NCBI GenBank assembly: GCA_029721435.1
Contig: CM056588.1
Span: forward strand, 40,503,430 to 40,567,429
Length of the DNA stretch: 64,000 nucleotides
Source: Gymnothorax reevesii
Lineage: Eukaryota > Chordata > Actinopteri > Anguilliformes > Muraenidae
Direction of reading: 5' to 3'
In this document: in pieces, positions 55,601-64,000 of the stretch
How positions within the stretch are numbered: the first letter of the stretch is position 1
Layout: the number at the start of each line of letters is the position of its first letter
The notes under the pieces: generated by a model
What the model saw: the letters and a program-made list of their open reading frames with translations, nothing else
Databases searched by the model: none
Told to the model about the DNA's origin: nothing
Translations under genes and position numbers: made by a program

Positions 55601-58600
55601 ATTTCCATATTACATTGTGCCAAAAACTATGCTTCTGAGTCATGTATCAGATGTTTGTTAGCGATACTAGATTCAGTATTTTTGTATTATCCATGCACAA
55701 AGTGCTCAATTTCTGTTATTTTTAGAAAACATTTTATCATAATTATTCAGTGTTTTTTATTCCTCTGCTTGCTTGTTTCCCTCAGAAAAATATATTCAGA
55801 AATTGACAATAATTCTGAGTCTGTACAACTTCAAAATCCAATGTCAAAAATAGGGAAATTACCTGGATTTTCCAGGGAACAGAGGTAATCTATATATAAT
55901 GAGACTAAGTGGTATTGGGTTAATAATGGATCTTGCTTGTGTCCCCAACCCCCACAGGTAAACACACATCACATCCACTCGTCCAGTGATGATGAGGTGG
56001 ACTTTAAGGACAATGGCTTTCACCAGGACTCCTCTTTACAACAAGTAAGTCTGTAACCGGATGAACCGATAACCAGCACAAATGTATTTATAGTCGTATG
56101 CAGACGTATACAGATGGGTGACAAATTAAAGGAAAAACCTGAATATGTAATGAAAGATTTTGGTCACATTGCCCAGTCCTAATCTGACAACTGTTAGAGG
56201 TCCAGCACCTTAATAAGGCTTTTAATTTTAATCTTTCCATTATTTTATCACCTGTTTGAGTATGCTCAGTCAGTAACTCTAGTGTACAATTGGGAAAATA
56301 CTACTGTGATATTATTGATTAATATGTACATATTTATCTGTGTGCATGTAGCTATAATATATGTGGATGGGAAGTATATGACAAGTAATGTTTAACACCT
56401 TGATGAATTTTATTCTGGTGTTCGCCAGTGTTGTGATGCAAGTGCTTTGAAATGAACTGGAGGTGTTTGTAGTGCCAAGACTATATCATTATCACTGGCC
56501 CTGGGTCTGCCAGGCCTTTTCTGATTATCAGATGCAACAAATGACGTCCAATTTTATTGAGCAGTTTGGCTTCAATGACGAGGAGTTTGCCGATCAGGAC
56601 GATGTCGTGGAGTGAGTACTGGGCACGCATGCTGTTTCCATAACAACCCCCCCCGATTGGTTGCCATGAGTTGCAGATGTTCATGGGTGGGTGGTTTCGG
56701 TGATAGCGGGGATTGCAGAGATCCGCAGGCTAATGAAACTGTTCCATAAATACGAGCAGGTGAACTTCAGCCTTTGGGTGGGTGGTTTGTCTGCGTCCAG
56801 CCCTGGACTGGACGATAAACCATATCAACTTTGCTCTTTTTTTTTTTTAGTCTCTCCAAAAATAATGACACCGTGCAGCATATTGAATTTTTTTGGTTTT
56901 CTGCCCCTTTAATCAGAATTGATGCTATTGATGCTCCACCCAATAGATATCAATGGAGATCTACTCCACCTGAACTCCCCCCCCTCCCCCCTGCATTTAA
57001 AATGCCATTTGAAGTTTGCAGTAGAATAGTTTTTTACTGTTTAATTGTGTGACATAAAAATTAAAAAAAAAAAAAAAAACGTAAATGGGCTGCCAGTTCC
57101 CCACTTGTCATGTTAAAAATTCTTGTGAAAATGGGAACTCCGTCACTGCGGTTGAAAAACATTGCTCAGCTGTTGGTAACATATCTCTAAGGGTCGTATG
57201 TGTGTGCAGGGAGGATGGGGTTTGTATTAATGTGATATGGCCAGCCTGCAGTTAGGCACTCAGACACAGCACGAACACTCCGAGAAACACATTGGGCAGC
57301 TTTGCTAATCAAAGGGCAAGTCCACTTAAAGTCCCCCTCATTCTGTTGGTTTCTGGGTATTGTAGTTCTGGAGCACTGTTGGGGAATGGGGACTGTTCAC
57401 TCGTGGTGGGTTGTGGTCTAACCAGGTGTTTTGGTGGGGCAGTGCTGCATAATAGGTGGTGGGGTAGCTGTGCTGTCCTGCTCATTTCAGTCTTGCGTCT
57501 CTGATCTCATACACAGGGGGGAAATAAGGATAGCTGGGGGGTAAGAGGGGTTGATAGGAGGGTGAAATGGATTGTTTAGCTCAGATGGGTTTACCTGTAT
57601 TTAAAACCTGTTCTTTTTTATGTTGCAGTATTCCCTTTGATAGGATATCAGACATCAATTTCTCCCTGAATACTAATGAAAGTGTAAGTACCCCTTTTAC
57701 AGCTGGCCAGATCGACCAAATCATAAATGTACTTCCATTTAGGCATACAATGCATTCCAAATCAAGTCTAGGTCAAAACCGAGGGACATGGCTGGATCAT
57801 TTATAGATCACATGCAAAATTATGGGCATTTAATAACAGCCAATGGGGAAAGTTCTCTCAGGCAGCCAATCAATGGTGTAACTTCATCAGTCATTTTCAC
57901 TTACTCAGCTCTGGACATGTAGGATGTAGGGTTGGTCAGAAAATTGGGACGGGCGCAATGTGGGACTATTAATAAGTTTAGAAAGTTGAGTAATGATGTT
58001 ATTTGAAACAGTTGGGGTCAGCATGTGATTGCAATCGTGATCTCGTACAGAAGCATCTAGAAAGGCCTATCCCTTCTGGGGCACCATGAACTGAGGATCA
58101 CCAGATTGCTCACAAATGCATGAGAAAATTATTAAAAGGTTTAAACTTTTCTAGTTGGGGAAAAAAGGTTGACTCTTCTGCGATTGTTGGGATTTACGAT
58201 GGACTGTCATGCAGTGGAAACATGTCTCGTGGTCAGACGAATTAATATCTCTGGATTGTTGTTGAAGAAATGGATGCCATCTGCTCCGAACCAAAGAAGA
58301 AAAGGACTATCCAGACCGCTGCCTGCTACAAGTCTAACAGCCATGGTCTGTCATGGTATGGGATTGTGCAGTACAATTAATGCTGAAAAGTTCACCAAGA
58401 TTTTTGAGAACACGTGCTGCCTTCAAAACAACATCTTTTCCAGTGACACCCTCGCATTTCTCCACAAGACGATGCAGAAATTCAATCAGCACAGATTACA
58501 AAGGCATAGCTGCATAAGTAATGGGTGCGGGCGCTGGACTGGCCTGCCTGCAGCCCTAACTTTTCCCAATAGATAATCTGTGGTGCATTTTCAAATGAAG

Positions 58601-60903
58601 AAGTTCAGTTTCACACTTTGACTTGTTTGCGGCAAGTCCCTGAACATTAAGTATTGTGAAAAGAAATTGCAACATCACAAAGTGGTCAATACTTCCCCAA
58701 CTTTTTTGCAAAATGTTGGAAGACTCCTAATTCTTGAGGTGAAACTTCAAGTAATGTCTTGTATTGTTTTCAACATAATGTTCATCAGAATGTGCAAATC
58801 ATTGCTTTCAGTTTTAAATTTAATGTGCAGTTCCAGTTTTTAATGATTTGGAATTGTAGTGTGAAATAATGTAACATAAAGGGCAATATAATTGACAAAT
58901 TTTATGCGATGTACGGAAGTATAAAGGGCGTGGGCAATTAACGTTTTAAAATATGAACATCTACCCGCCATTGAAGATAAATATTTAGATTGACTAGCCT
59001 ATTGATGTTAGATCATTATTTTATGTCTGAAATCTACCAGCTACTTTCGTATGTTACCAGCTTTTGGCTGATGCCTAGTGCGAATTTCCAACGTTGTGTG
59101 ATTTTGCGTAATGTGATGTCATGGGTCACAGCATAATTAACTGGTGGGTAAGGTAATGAAGTTCAGTTTAATACTCTGTAATGGAGATCTGTCCAATTTT
59201 GTGAGGTCATCCTAACTTTGCCTTGCAGGCAAACATAGCTCTATTTGAGGCGTGCTGTAAGGAGAAAATCCAGCAGTTTGAGGACACCGGATCAGATGAG
59301 GAGGACATCTGGGATGAGAAGGATGTGACCTTTGCCCCTGAGGCACAAAGACGCCCCCGGTAGGTCCCATAACCACCCCCTCCACCCCCCTTTTCCTATT
59401 GCCCCAGGACCCAGTTTTTGGCTCTGGTTTGCGGTCTAATGCAGAAAAGTACGATTTTTATCCAGTACATATACCCACCCGCTCCTTCACTCGTTGCTGT
59501 TCATTACAGTTGGCAGCCCTCTTGGCTACTAGCTCACAAACTGCTTAGGATATTCAATGAAAATACAAGTGAGGAACTACATGTACACAAGTCCAAGATG
59601 GTTCGAAGTGTGGTATCTTATGAACGGCTTTAACCTGTGATCAAAAGGGTTTAATATGCAACTATTCTTTGTTAGATTGTGCAAATGAAAATTTTGCATT
59701 GTCGTACACATGGCCCAATCTGGGAGAAACTTTTCCCTGCACAGTTTTAAAAGCAGCAGTTGCTGACCCACTATTTTAGACAAAGGCTCTTGCGAGTTTA
59801 CATAACAAATGAAAATTGCTCACGCCAGTGTGGGAATTTACAGTAAAATTAAATCAGATATTTTTAAGATGGATCACAGTGAGAAAACTTGCTTTGGGTC
59901 TGTGTCAATCTCATCTGCGCTGGTAGAAAATGCCTTGTGCCACGATGATTTTAACTGGTTACATTTCGCATTCAACGTACTTATGGTGCATAATAATTAC
60001 AAATGTGCCGCGTGTATGCCTGATTAAGTTTCTGCAACATGGCATTTTCCACCATGTCATTTGTTCTCATAATAAATTAAACATGCTAAAAGTAATTCAT
60101 AGTATTTGGTTAAGTGACTCTCAGTTTCTGGTATGGAATAGACACACTGGCTGTGGTGGGTAGGCTGACAATGGCAATATTGGCAAAGGCCAGATTGAAT
60201 ATTGGTTTTAGATACATCGCTGATGATCTCTGAGATCACTCATTTCAAAAGCATTGCACTTATCCAGACAACTGGATGGACAAGAGAAAGTTGCACATTT
60301 CTTAATTTATGGTGCCGTGTTGTCCTACATTGTTAGATCAGACAAAATATTTGGTTGGTGTGGACTTATGTCAGCCACTGCTCCTGGTAGAGAAAATTTC
60401 TATTCATTTTAAATTGTTTTGCGAATGTCAAGTCTCGACTCACAGTCTTAACATCACTGCAAAACTAAGGTATGCATATTCAGATCAATCAATCAACTGT
60501 GAACTTGAGTTTTCACGTGATTGTCCGTTTTTAGCTCATTAAATAGTAGTGTTTGTGGGTGTGTTTCTGCTGGCGCAATCAACAGATGTGTGTGTTTTCA
60601 CATGGATTCACATGTGTTTGTTTTAGCAAAGTGTATAGAGCGTGTAATTATGTTTGTATGTGTTTATGTGGCTATAGTTTTGAGAACCAACTCTCGACAA
60701 ATCAGATGTTGCGAGGATATTTTGGGTCGCCCTTCCAGGATTACGGAGAATTGCGATGAACTGGTTACTGTTAGGGTTATGGTGACAGACATGGTGAGGT
60801 TAAGGTTGGTGTTGGGCATAATGTGGTTAGGATGTGTGCTCAGGATACGCTATACGAGATGAATGTACGTCAATACAGTGTCCTCAGGTTTACCTGTGCG
60901 AAC

Positions 60904-60968
<65 letters not shown>

Positions 60969-62524
60969 GGCACAGTAAACTGGAGTGTGTCTCTGCTTCC
61001 AGGAGTTCGGGCAGCACAGACAGTGAGGAGAGCACAGACTCAGAGGAGGACGATGCCAAGCGGGACCCCTTCGAGCCCAGCGGTCCCAACACTGATGACC
61101 GCATGGAGGTGGATCCTGGAGAAGGTGAGGCAGTGGTGCTCCGCCATATGCCGTCATTGCGGGCTGAAGTATAGTCAAATTTTGCGCAGTAGGGAATTAT
61201 GCGTGTTAAGTGTGCGAGAGTTTCTAATAAATTCAAGGTCAAAAATTAACTGCATTTTTTTCCCTAAAAAAAGTAGTTCGAGTTTGTCGGCCATTTTCCT
61301 GTATTAAAGGCTGGTTTATGTTCCTTTCAAGTCATGGGTGACTCCACAGATGTGATTAGGCTATAATGCACGTGCTCCATTTGCCTGGTCTCTTGGCTGC
61401 CCAATTATAGCTCCCACGTGGACGGCTAACTTTGACGACATCCCAATGGAGACGGGGATCTCCACAGCGACCGGCGGGTCCTCTGTAGCGGCTGTCGCCA
61501 CGGCGGTGCCGGAGGGCTGGAGCTCCCCCAATCAAGCAACGGTGAAGGAGACTGGCTGGGCGGACTTCGCCGGTTTTTCTCCTGTTAGGTGTGTTTGTCG
61601 ACGATCGCAGGCCATGAATGCAGTGCTAACAAACCTGTAATTTATACATTCAGCCTATTGGCCTATCTGCTAGCCAATGCCAACTCTACGTTTCATCCGC
61701 TGACATGAAGATTAGCCCGTCAGCCACTCTACTAACTAATTCAAGGTTTTCAGACTGTTCATTCAGTCAAAATTAGACTTGCCTGTGGGCCTCCGCTTGC
61801 TAATGCCAACTTAACTGAAGCTTAAATGGTCAGGTCAGCTTTGCACTGCTGACACTATCATGCTTAGACCAGACCAGCCCGTTGATCTTTGGGCTCACTA
61901 ATGCCAACTGTACACCTTGCAGTTTCTGTTGTGGTTAAATCCGCATTTTAGCGTCTCTTCCAAGGAATGCCAGCTCATTGCACTGCTGATTCAATCAGTT
62001 CGTTGTTTTGTGGTTTATTTCTGTGTGAAAATTTTTGAAATTGAATGTTTTCCTTAGTAGAATGGCGTCCATGCTGATAATGCTGTGATGCATTTTGGGC
62101 GATGTTCCTCTCTCCCTTCAGCCCAAAGGGCCTTGTGAGGAGCAATTCCCCGGTTGCTATGGAGACCAGCATGGAGACTGTGGACCCCCTGGGCGTCAAC
62201 GCACCCTCTCGGCCTGAAGGCATGTTTTTGGGGGGGGATCATGGGGAACATTCCGGAAACCGTGTTCTCTGACTCATCTGGACTGTGGCATAACCTCTGA
62301 CCTGTGTCCTTTCACCCATTTCCCGCTGCAGACCTGGACCACTGGCCGAGCGAGGAGGGCTTGGGGGCGGATCAGGTGGGCGGGGCTAAGACAGAGGGGG
62401 CGGGGCTGGAGGTGGAGGAGGAGCGGACCTCTGACCGCATCACGGAGACCGTCACCAACGGCTCCATGAAGGAGACCGTCAGCCTTACTGTCGATGCCAA
62501 AACAGAAACTGCTGTTTTCAAGAG
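36521..62524 (+). CDS. ppp6r3: PPP6R3 (SAPS3), protein phosphatase 6 regulatory subunit 3 (20 exons, 3' end missing)
   Basis: PPP6R3 scaffolds the PP6 catalytic subunit and ankyrin-repeat subunits and directs the phosphatase to its substrates. Coding joins: 36521-36747, 37138-37324, 37912-38049, 42554-42619, 48382-48494, 49228-49341, 49447-49576, 50357-50509, 52084-52242, 52417-52481, 54390-54505, 54599-54684, 55958-56044, 56514-56611, 57629-57683, 59229-59359, 61003-61124, 61411-61588, 62122-62219, 62332-62524. All phases agree, giving about 838 codons against some 870-880 in human. The first 520 or so residues form the SAPS-type helical-repeat region, starting MFWKFDLH. The rest is acidic and Ser-rich, with the [16 protein letters not shown] stretch, RSNSPV and a conserved [14 protein letters not shown] near the end. 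The start ATG has A at -3. PPP6R3 rather than PPP6R1 or PPP6R2 is supported by wording and by adjacency to LRP5. Confidence 0.95.
37138..37324 (+). CDS. ppp6r3: PPP6R3 coding exon 2
   Basis: Acceptor taccttag, donor aacag|gtgagc. It encodes [32 protein letters not shown] and the strongly conserved [19 protein letters not shown]. The donor is followed immediately by a tandem array of donor-like sequences. Confidence 0.95.
37325..37760. repeat. Tandem array of donor-like units after PPP6R3 exon 2
   Basis: About eleven diverged 30-45-bp units of the type gaccaggtgagctttagtgg plus gtggggtttct start at the true donor. Good donor matches recur with GT at 37418 (ccag|gtgagt), 37457, 37488 (ccag|gtaagc) and 37726. 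Confidence 0.8.
37912..38049 (+). CDS. ppp6r3: PPP6R3 coding exon 3
   Basis: Acceptor atgtgcag, donor taaat|gtgagc, 46 codons in phase 0 at both ends. It encodes [19 protein letters not shown] and [18 protein letters not shown] of the SAPS region. Confidence 0.95.
38515..38815 (+). mobile_element. Tc1-like transposon, left fragment
   Basis: It begins acccaagacattaaaacc, a known type of fish Tc1-like terminus. It continues with the N-terminal transposase region (gtctggtccacaatgacag, gggctacagtagcacaa, acactgcatcgctcac). Diverged, with no intact frame. Confidence 0.7.
41740..42172 (+). mobile_element. Tc1-like transposon, right fragment
   Basis: It encodes a transposase C-terminus: [20 protein letters not shown], then [20 protein letters not shown]. 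The catalytic-region SPDLNPIEHLW is degraded to [11 protein letters not shown]. It ends atattaggcaggtggttaaa. Same family and orientation as the left fragment, so probably one element interrupted by an insertion. Confidence 0.78.
42554..42619 (+). CDS. ppp6r3: PPP6R3 coding exon 4 (66 bp)
   Basis: Acceptor tctccttag, donor gaagat|gtaagt. Twenty-two codons, [17 protein letters not shown] followed by CQDED. The exon sits between two large, transposon-rich introns and is phase-neutral, so skipping would keep the frame. Confidence 0.93.
44180..44508. repeat. Fold-back repeat, single-arm copy
   Basis: This copy is related to 7990-8335: caattatgactccgga, gaaagcaacggaattgcata, tttcatttaaacaa, gaataattgctgactacgg. 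Only one arm is present. A Penelope-like element is inserted just to its right. Confidence 0.55.
44525..45996 (-). mobile_element. 5'-truncated Penelope-like retroelement with GIY-YIG endonuclease remnant
   Basis: Read on the minus strand it starts inside the post-reverse-transcriptase region ([18 protein letters not shown]). It continues through a linker to a GIY-YIG endonuclease domain, with [15 protein letters not shown] at 45336-45380, then [12 protein letters not shown]. Frame breaks near 45490 and 45300 make it dead. The exact 15-bp sequence ggagttgggagccct flanks both sides (44510-44524 and 45997-46011), a target-site duplication. The catalytic RT part is missing. Confidence 0.88.
44657..44682 (-). 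ncRNA. Hammerhead-ribozyme-like core in Penelope 3' region
   Basis: On the minus strand CTGACGA, a GGCC/GGCC stem with a short loop and GAAAC follow in the order of a hammerhead catalytic core. Penelope-like elements are known to carry hammerhead motifs. I could not establish stems I and III or the cleavage site by eye, so activity is unproven. Confidence 0.5.
46150..46218. repeat. Hairpin-forming sequence
   Basis: gcctcggtattggcctgagg plus gtcgc pairs with gcgacccaaaggccaatacc plus aaggc around a loop of 19 bases. No coding content; possibly a MITE end or a small fold-back. Confidence 0.55.
48382..48494 (+). CDS. ppp6r3: PPP6R3 coding exon 5
   Basis: Acceptor tttctcag, donor gagaa|gtacgt. 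It encodes [20 protein letters not shown] and [10 protein letters not shown]. The last 24 bases and the donor are repeated twice in the intron just downstream. Confidence 0.94.
48471..48665. repeat. Duplicated exon-donor junction after PPP6R3 exon 5
   Basis: The exon end ccccctgctggccacactgg with its donor (48471-48500) recurs at 48546 (ccccctgctggccacatgga) and, more diverged, at 48638 (ccccctgctgaccgcagtga). The spacing is 75 and 92 bp. Confidence 0.82.
49228..49341 (+). CDS. ppp6r3: PPP6R3 coding exon 6
   Basis: Acceptor tatttcag, donor cccgc|gtgagt. It encodes [19 protein letters not shown] and the conserved [14 protein letters not shown]. The next intron is only 105 bp. Confidence 0.94.
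49412..49441. repeat. (TG)n at the acceptor of PPP6R3 exon 7
   Basis: About 15 TG units end five bases before the exon (gtgtgctgcag|). They take the place of the pyrimidine tract of a 105-bp intron. Confidence 0.92.
49447..49576 (+). CDS. ppp6r3: PPP6R3 coding exon 7
   Basis: Acceptor gtgctgcag, donor ccaaag|gtgact. It encodes [14 protein letters not shown] and [10 protein letters not shown]. The acceptor has a long TG repeat where a pyrimidine tract is expected, and a CA repeat lies 36 bases beyond the donor. At 130 bp, its loss would shift the frame. Confidence 0.93.
49613..49638. repeat. (AC)13 after PPP6R3 exon 7
   Basis: Pure AC repeat 36 bases downstream of the exon 7 donor. It is complementary in RNA to the UG tract upstream of the same exon. 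Confidence 0.92.
50357..50509 (+). CDS. ppp6r3: PPP6R3 coding exon 8
   Basis: Acceptor ctccttcag, donor attctg|gtaagt, 51 codons. It encodes [30 protein letters not shown] and LNTVGVIL. The exon end plus donor is the apparent founder of a roughly 30-bp tandem repeat that follows. Confidence 0.95.
50500..50870. repeat. Tandem array derived from the PPP6R3 exon 8 donor junction
   Basis: About eleven copies, spaced about 30 bp, of a unit like gagtcattctggtgagtgaa followed by tctctctgt. The first copy is the real exon end and donor (gtcattctg|gtaagtgaat). Confidence 0.88.
50871..52083 (+). other. Remainder of PPP6R3 intron 8
   Basis: About 1.2 kb, with a GCACAC/CGCATG-rich simple patch near 51480-51650 and otherwise no recognised element. 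Confidence 0.6.
52084..52242 (+). CDS. ppp6r3: PPP6R3 coding exon 9
   Basis: Acceptor gcccacag, donor aacac|gtgagt, 53 codons. It encodes [19 protein letters not shown], a variable Pro/Ala-containing loop, and SILVKH. The loop differs from human as expected for this exposed part. Confidence 0.94.
52417..52481 (+). CDS. ppp6r3: PPP6R3 coding exon 10
   Basis: Acceptor tcccacag, donor gaaca|gtgagt, 65 bp. It encodes [20 protein letters not shown] and ends two bases into a glutamine codon. Confidence 0.93.
52497..52885. repeat. Diverged tandem repeat after PPP6R3 exon 10
   Basis: Five copies of tctccatagtaacagggaa, or degraded forms, start at 52499, 52570, 52719, 52787 and 52851. They are accompanied by gtctgt-aatacagccat blocks. 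Unit length is about 70-150 bp. Confidence 0.72.
53643..54157. mobile_element. Probable Tc1/mariner-type MITE
   Basis: Inverted ends cagttcttgacaaatttatt-ggaccgcc and ggtggtggtctcataaattt-gttaagccctttg enclose very AT-rich sequence without coding capacity. It lies in PPP6R3 intron 10. Confidence 0.55.
54390..54505 (+). CDS. ppp6r3: PPP6R3 coding exon 11
   Basis: Acceptor ttgtgtcag, donor ctcag|gtgaga. It encodes [18 protein letters not shown] and the conserved [14 protein letters not shown]. Confidence 0.95.
54599..54684 (+). CDS. ppp6r3: PPP6R3 coding exon 12
   Basis: Acceptor cttttcag, donor tcta|gtgagc. It encodes [16 protein letters not shown] and TNKKNTVDL. It is separated from exon 11 by a 93-bp intron. 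Confidence 0.94.
54685..55957 (+). other. PPP6R3 intron 12
   Basis: About 1.27 kb with a C-run at 54699-54710. No repeat or gene recognised. Confidence 0.55.
55958..56044 (+). CDS. ppp6r3: PPP6R3 coding exon 13
   Basis: Acceptor cccacag, donor caacaa|gtaagt, 29 codons. It encodes [18 protein letters not shown] and QDSSLQQ, the start of the acidic C-terminal half. Confidence 0.94.
56045..57628 (+). other. PPP6R3 introns 13 and 14 (around exon 56514-56611)
   Basis: Short introns without a recognised element. Intron 14 holds a T-run near 56840 and an A-run at 57063-57079. Confidence 0.55.
56514..56611 (+). CDS. ppp6r3: PPP6R3 coding exon 14
   Basis: Acceptor gtctgccag, donor tggа-type ga|gtgagt. 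It encodes [19 protein letters not shown] and ADQDDV, ending two bases into an aspartate codon. Confidence 0.94.
57629..57683 (+). CDS. ppp6r3: PPP6R3 coding exon 15 (55 bp)
   Basis: Acceptor atgttgcag, donor gaaagt|gtaagt. It encodes [18 protein letters not shown], a short and well conserved segment. Confidence 0.93.
58010..58790 (+). mobile_element. Tc1-like transposon remnant in PPP6R3 intron 15
   Basis: The order of recognisable blocks matches a fish IS630/Tc1-type transposase gene: aaccaaagaagaaaaggact, catggtctgtcatggtatgg, attaatgctgaaaagttcac, tggactggcctgcctgcagc, and the 3' trailer caacttttttgcaaaatgtt. Many frame breaks, no intact transposase. Confidence 0.78.
59229..59359 (+). 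CDS. ppp6r3: PPP6R3 coding exon 16
   Basis: Acceptor tgccttgcag, donor cccccg|gtaggt. It encodes [19 protein letters not shown] and the acidic [13 protein letters not shown]. Confidence 0.94.
59360..60907 (+). other. Most of PPP6R3 intron 16
   Basis: About 1.5 kb of mostly AT-rich sequence, no recognised gene or transposon. The intron ends in a long TG repeat. Confidence 0.55.
60908..60967. repeat. (GT)30 microsatellite upstream of PPP6R3 exon 17
   Basis: Pure GT repeat of about 60 bases ending 35 bases before the exon at 61003; the acceptor itself has its own pyrimidines (ctctgcttccag). Confidence 0.95.
61003..61124 (+). CDS. ppp6r3: PPP6R3 coding exon 17 (acidic Ser cluster)
   Basis: Acceptor tgcttccag, donor agaag|gtgagg. 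It encodes [19 protein letters not shown], a run of casein kinase 2-like sites, and [11 protein letters not shown] (TG)n tract of about 60 bases ends 35 bases upstream of the exon. Confidence 0.95.
61125..62121 (+). other. PPP6R3 introns 17 and 18 (around exon 61411-61588)
   Basis: Introns of 286 and 533 bp. Intron 18 has recurring ctaatgccaact and agcccgt words (61660-61920) that may be a decayed tandem repeat. No other element seen. Confidence 0.5.
61411..61588 (+). CDS. ppp6r3: PPP6R3 coding exon 18
   Basis: Acceptor aattatag, donor gttag|gtgtgt. It encodes [13 protein letters not shown], an Ala/Thr/Ser-rich linker and [12 protein letters not shown], which match the PPP6R3 tail. The linker is poorly conserved, as is usual for this region. 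Confidence 0.9.
62122..62219 (+). CDS. ppp6r3: PPP6R3 coding exon 19, probable GC donor
   Basis: Acceptor tcccttcag. It encodes [21 protein letters not shown] with a proline-directed RSNSP site. The exon appears to end at 62219 before aag|gcatgt, a GC donor. This is the best phase-compatible join to the next exon; a weaker GT donor at 62271-62272 would also keep the frame. Confidence 0.82.
62332..62524 (+). CDS. ppp6r3: PPP6R3 coding exon 20
   Basis: Acceptor cgctgcag, donor agag|gtgaga. It encodes [10 protein letters not shown], a Gly/Glu-rich stretch, [20 protein letters not shown] and AKTETAVFK. The strongly conserved last part confirms the frame. The final exon or exons are not found before 64,000. 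Confidence 0.92.
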
Positions 62525-63580
62525 GTGAGACTGCACCCTGTTAGGTCCTGTACACACTCAAACAACTATCTCACTCACGCACATACACACATTCATAACC
62601 ATACACACTCACTCCTATTCACGCTGTGACACTCCAGCATTATCCACGTGAATGCAGTATATACATGCTCAAAAAATGCGCACATGCACTCGCGCGCCCA
62701 CACACACCTGCTTGTATAGCTATACCTGTTAGGACTGTGTAACCAAATCATTCCAAACCGCAACCTTAACTCAACCCTAATTTTACTCTCTATAATCTTG
62801 TGAGGACCTCCCAAAATGTCCCCACAATCCCAGATGTCCTCACAACCTATGTGGTCTCTCGTTGGTTCCCACAAGTATAGCTGTACACACACACACGTGC
62901 ACGCACACACTCACACACACTCACACACACTCACACACACACACTTACACTCACTCCTTCACTCACGTACAGACACACCTGGCCTCATGCTGCATGTGCG
63001 CTTCACTTGGTTTGGACACTTGTCAGAAGCCCTGCCCCTGAGCTCCTTTCTTGACCAATGCAAGAGCAGATGTGGTATAAACCACACCTCTCAGCCTTCT
63101 CTGTCAATGCTGTAATGGCGCCATGTCTGAGATGTGCACTGCTTTCTTTATCTCTGTATTTCATTTCTGCATTCTGTCCGAAATTGAACTTTTGCATGTG
63201 CATTTGTATTTGTGACCTTTTATTTGTGATTTTGTGCGTATAACCCTCGCAATGTTGGTCTCAAGTAATGTTAGACCGTTTTATTTTTAAGAAATCAGGT
63301 TCTGTGTGGGAGTAGGCATATGTCTGAGGATGTTACTGTGTGGGAGTAGGCATATGTCTGAGGATGTTACTGTGTGTGCGAGTGCGTGTGCGTGTGCGTG
63401 TGTGTGTGTGTGAGAGAGAGAGTGTGCTCGCTCGCATGCTTGTGTGTGCGAGAGACTTGGGGTAGGGAGTAAAGGTAAATTAAAATATGGCCCCTGATGG
63501 GGTTTGTGTTGTTGAATTGCTGTAATTATTTTAGCGTAAGATGGGGAACATATATGATTTTGTGACTCTTCCATTTTTTT
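62525..63580 (+). other. Last PPP6R3 intron in the window (first part)
   Basis: It contains a CA-rich patch (62884-62945) and a direct duplication of about 47 bp (gtgtgggagtaggcatatgt with ctgaggatgttact) at about 63304-63375, followed by GT/GA simple repeat to about 63430. No further PPP6R3 exon is recognisable up to 64,000. Confidence 0.6.
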
Positions 63581-63705
63581 TAGCTAGCGGGATGAATAAC
63601 GTCTGGAGAGCTATTGTCGTACCCCCGGCGTCCGCGTCCGTCCGCGTGCAGAAAAACTTTAACCTTGCCCCCCGGCGAGCTTTGTTGTCTTTCTGACAAC
63701 TCTTG
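63581..63705 (+). repeat. GC-rich dispersed repeat, copy 2
   Basis: This copy shares with 2530-2665 the blocks gagagctattgtcgtacccc, gtccgtccgcgtgcag and tttgttgtctttctgacaac, in the same order and orientation. It lies in the last PPP6R3 intron present. The left end is mutated (agctagcggg). Confidence 0.65.
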
Positions 63706-64000
63706 TTTAACCATCTGTTTTCATACCTGAAGTGGTCAGAAACAAACAGCAACTAAATATCAGACATGGGTGCAAGACCTCCGTCTGCAGACAGATTTCT
63801 GTCATTAATTAATTCTTGGTTCCGTCAAAGTTCGTTATTCAGGGCTGTGCAGGTGCACAGTGGTGGTGGAAGTGGTGGTGCGTCTCACCATGGAACCTCC
63901 CAGATTTCCCATTGGAACGCCTTAATTTATGTTGCCGCCACTAGGGGACAGTATTTCGAGGCTAGAAGTGTTACTTAATTGTGGACACTTAATTATGGAA

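Noticed and set aside
62219..62275. GT donor at 62271 for PPP6R3 exon 19
   Set aside because: Phase-compatible but weak (aacc|gtgttc). It would add a Gly-rich unconserved tail, so the GC donor at 62220 fits better.

Overview
The window looks like nuclear DNA of a ray-finned fish. The evidence is intron-rich genes with GT-AG introns and vertebrate-type proteins, Tc1/mariner, Penelope and L2-like element remnants typical of fish genomes, and TAGCTAGC/ACGTTAGC-rich sequence behind a promoter. I cannot name the species. Two protein-coding genes lie head to tail on the plus strand, in the order known from other vertebrates (LRP5 then PPP6R3; human 11q13).

Region 1 (1 to about 22,000) is the 3' half of LRP5, the Wnt co-receptor. 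Eleven coding exons (929-19440) encode about 673 residues: the fourth YWTD beta-propeller, the last EGF module, three LDLR-A repeats, the transmembrane helix and the whole cytoplasmic tail with its five proline-rich phosphorylation motifs. All exon phases join cleanly to the stop codon. The 3' UTR probably ends after a poly(A) signal at 21982-21987. The N-terminal exons lie upstream of the window.

Region 2 (about 22,000-31,300) is intergenic. It holds transposon debris, simple repeats and no convincing gene. Region 3 (about 31,270-64,000) is PPP6R3 (SAPS3), a regulatory and scaffold subunit of protein phosphatase 6. A putative promoter and untranslated first exon lie near 31.3-31.5 kb, the start codon is at 36521, and twenty coding exons run to 62524 (about 838 codons). 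The last coding exon or exons lie beyond the right edge. The two genes are neighbours but act in separate pathways: Wnt signalling at the membrane, and PP6 targeting in the cytoplasm and nucleus.

I found no undescribed gene system. The most unusual signal is structural. At four places, minisatellite-like tandem repeats appear to have grown out of an exon-intron junction and carry copies of the splice site: the acceptor of the LRP5 exon at 16684, and the PPP6R3 donors at 37324, 48494 and 50509. Also notable are a PPP6R3 exon bracketed by complementary UG and CA tracts, a probable GC-AG intron, a 5'-truncated Penelope-like element with a 15-bp target-site duplication and a hammerhead-ribozyme-like core, palindromic MITE pairs, and repeat-borne nuclear-receptor half-site arrays. 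All assignments rest on reading the sequence and on family knowledge; no search was run.
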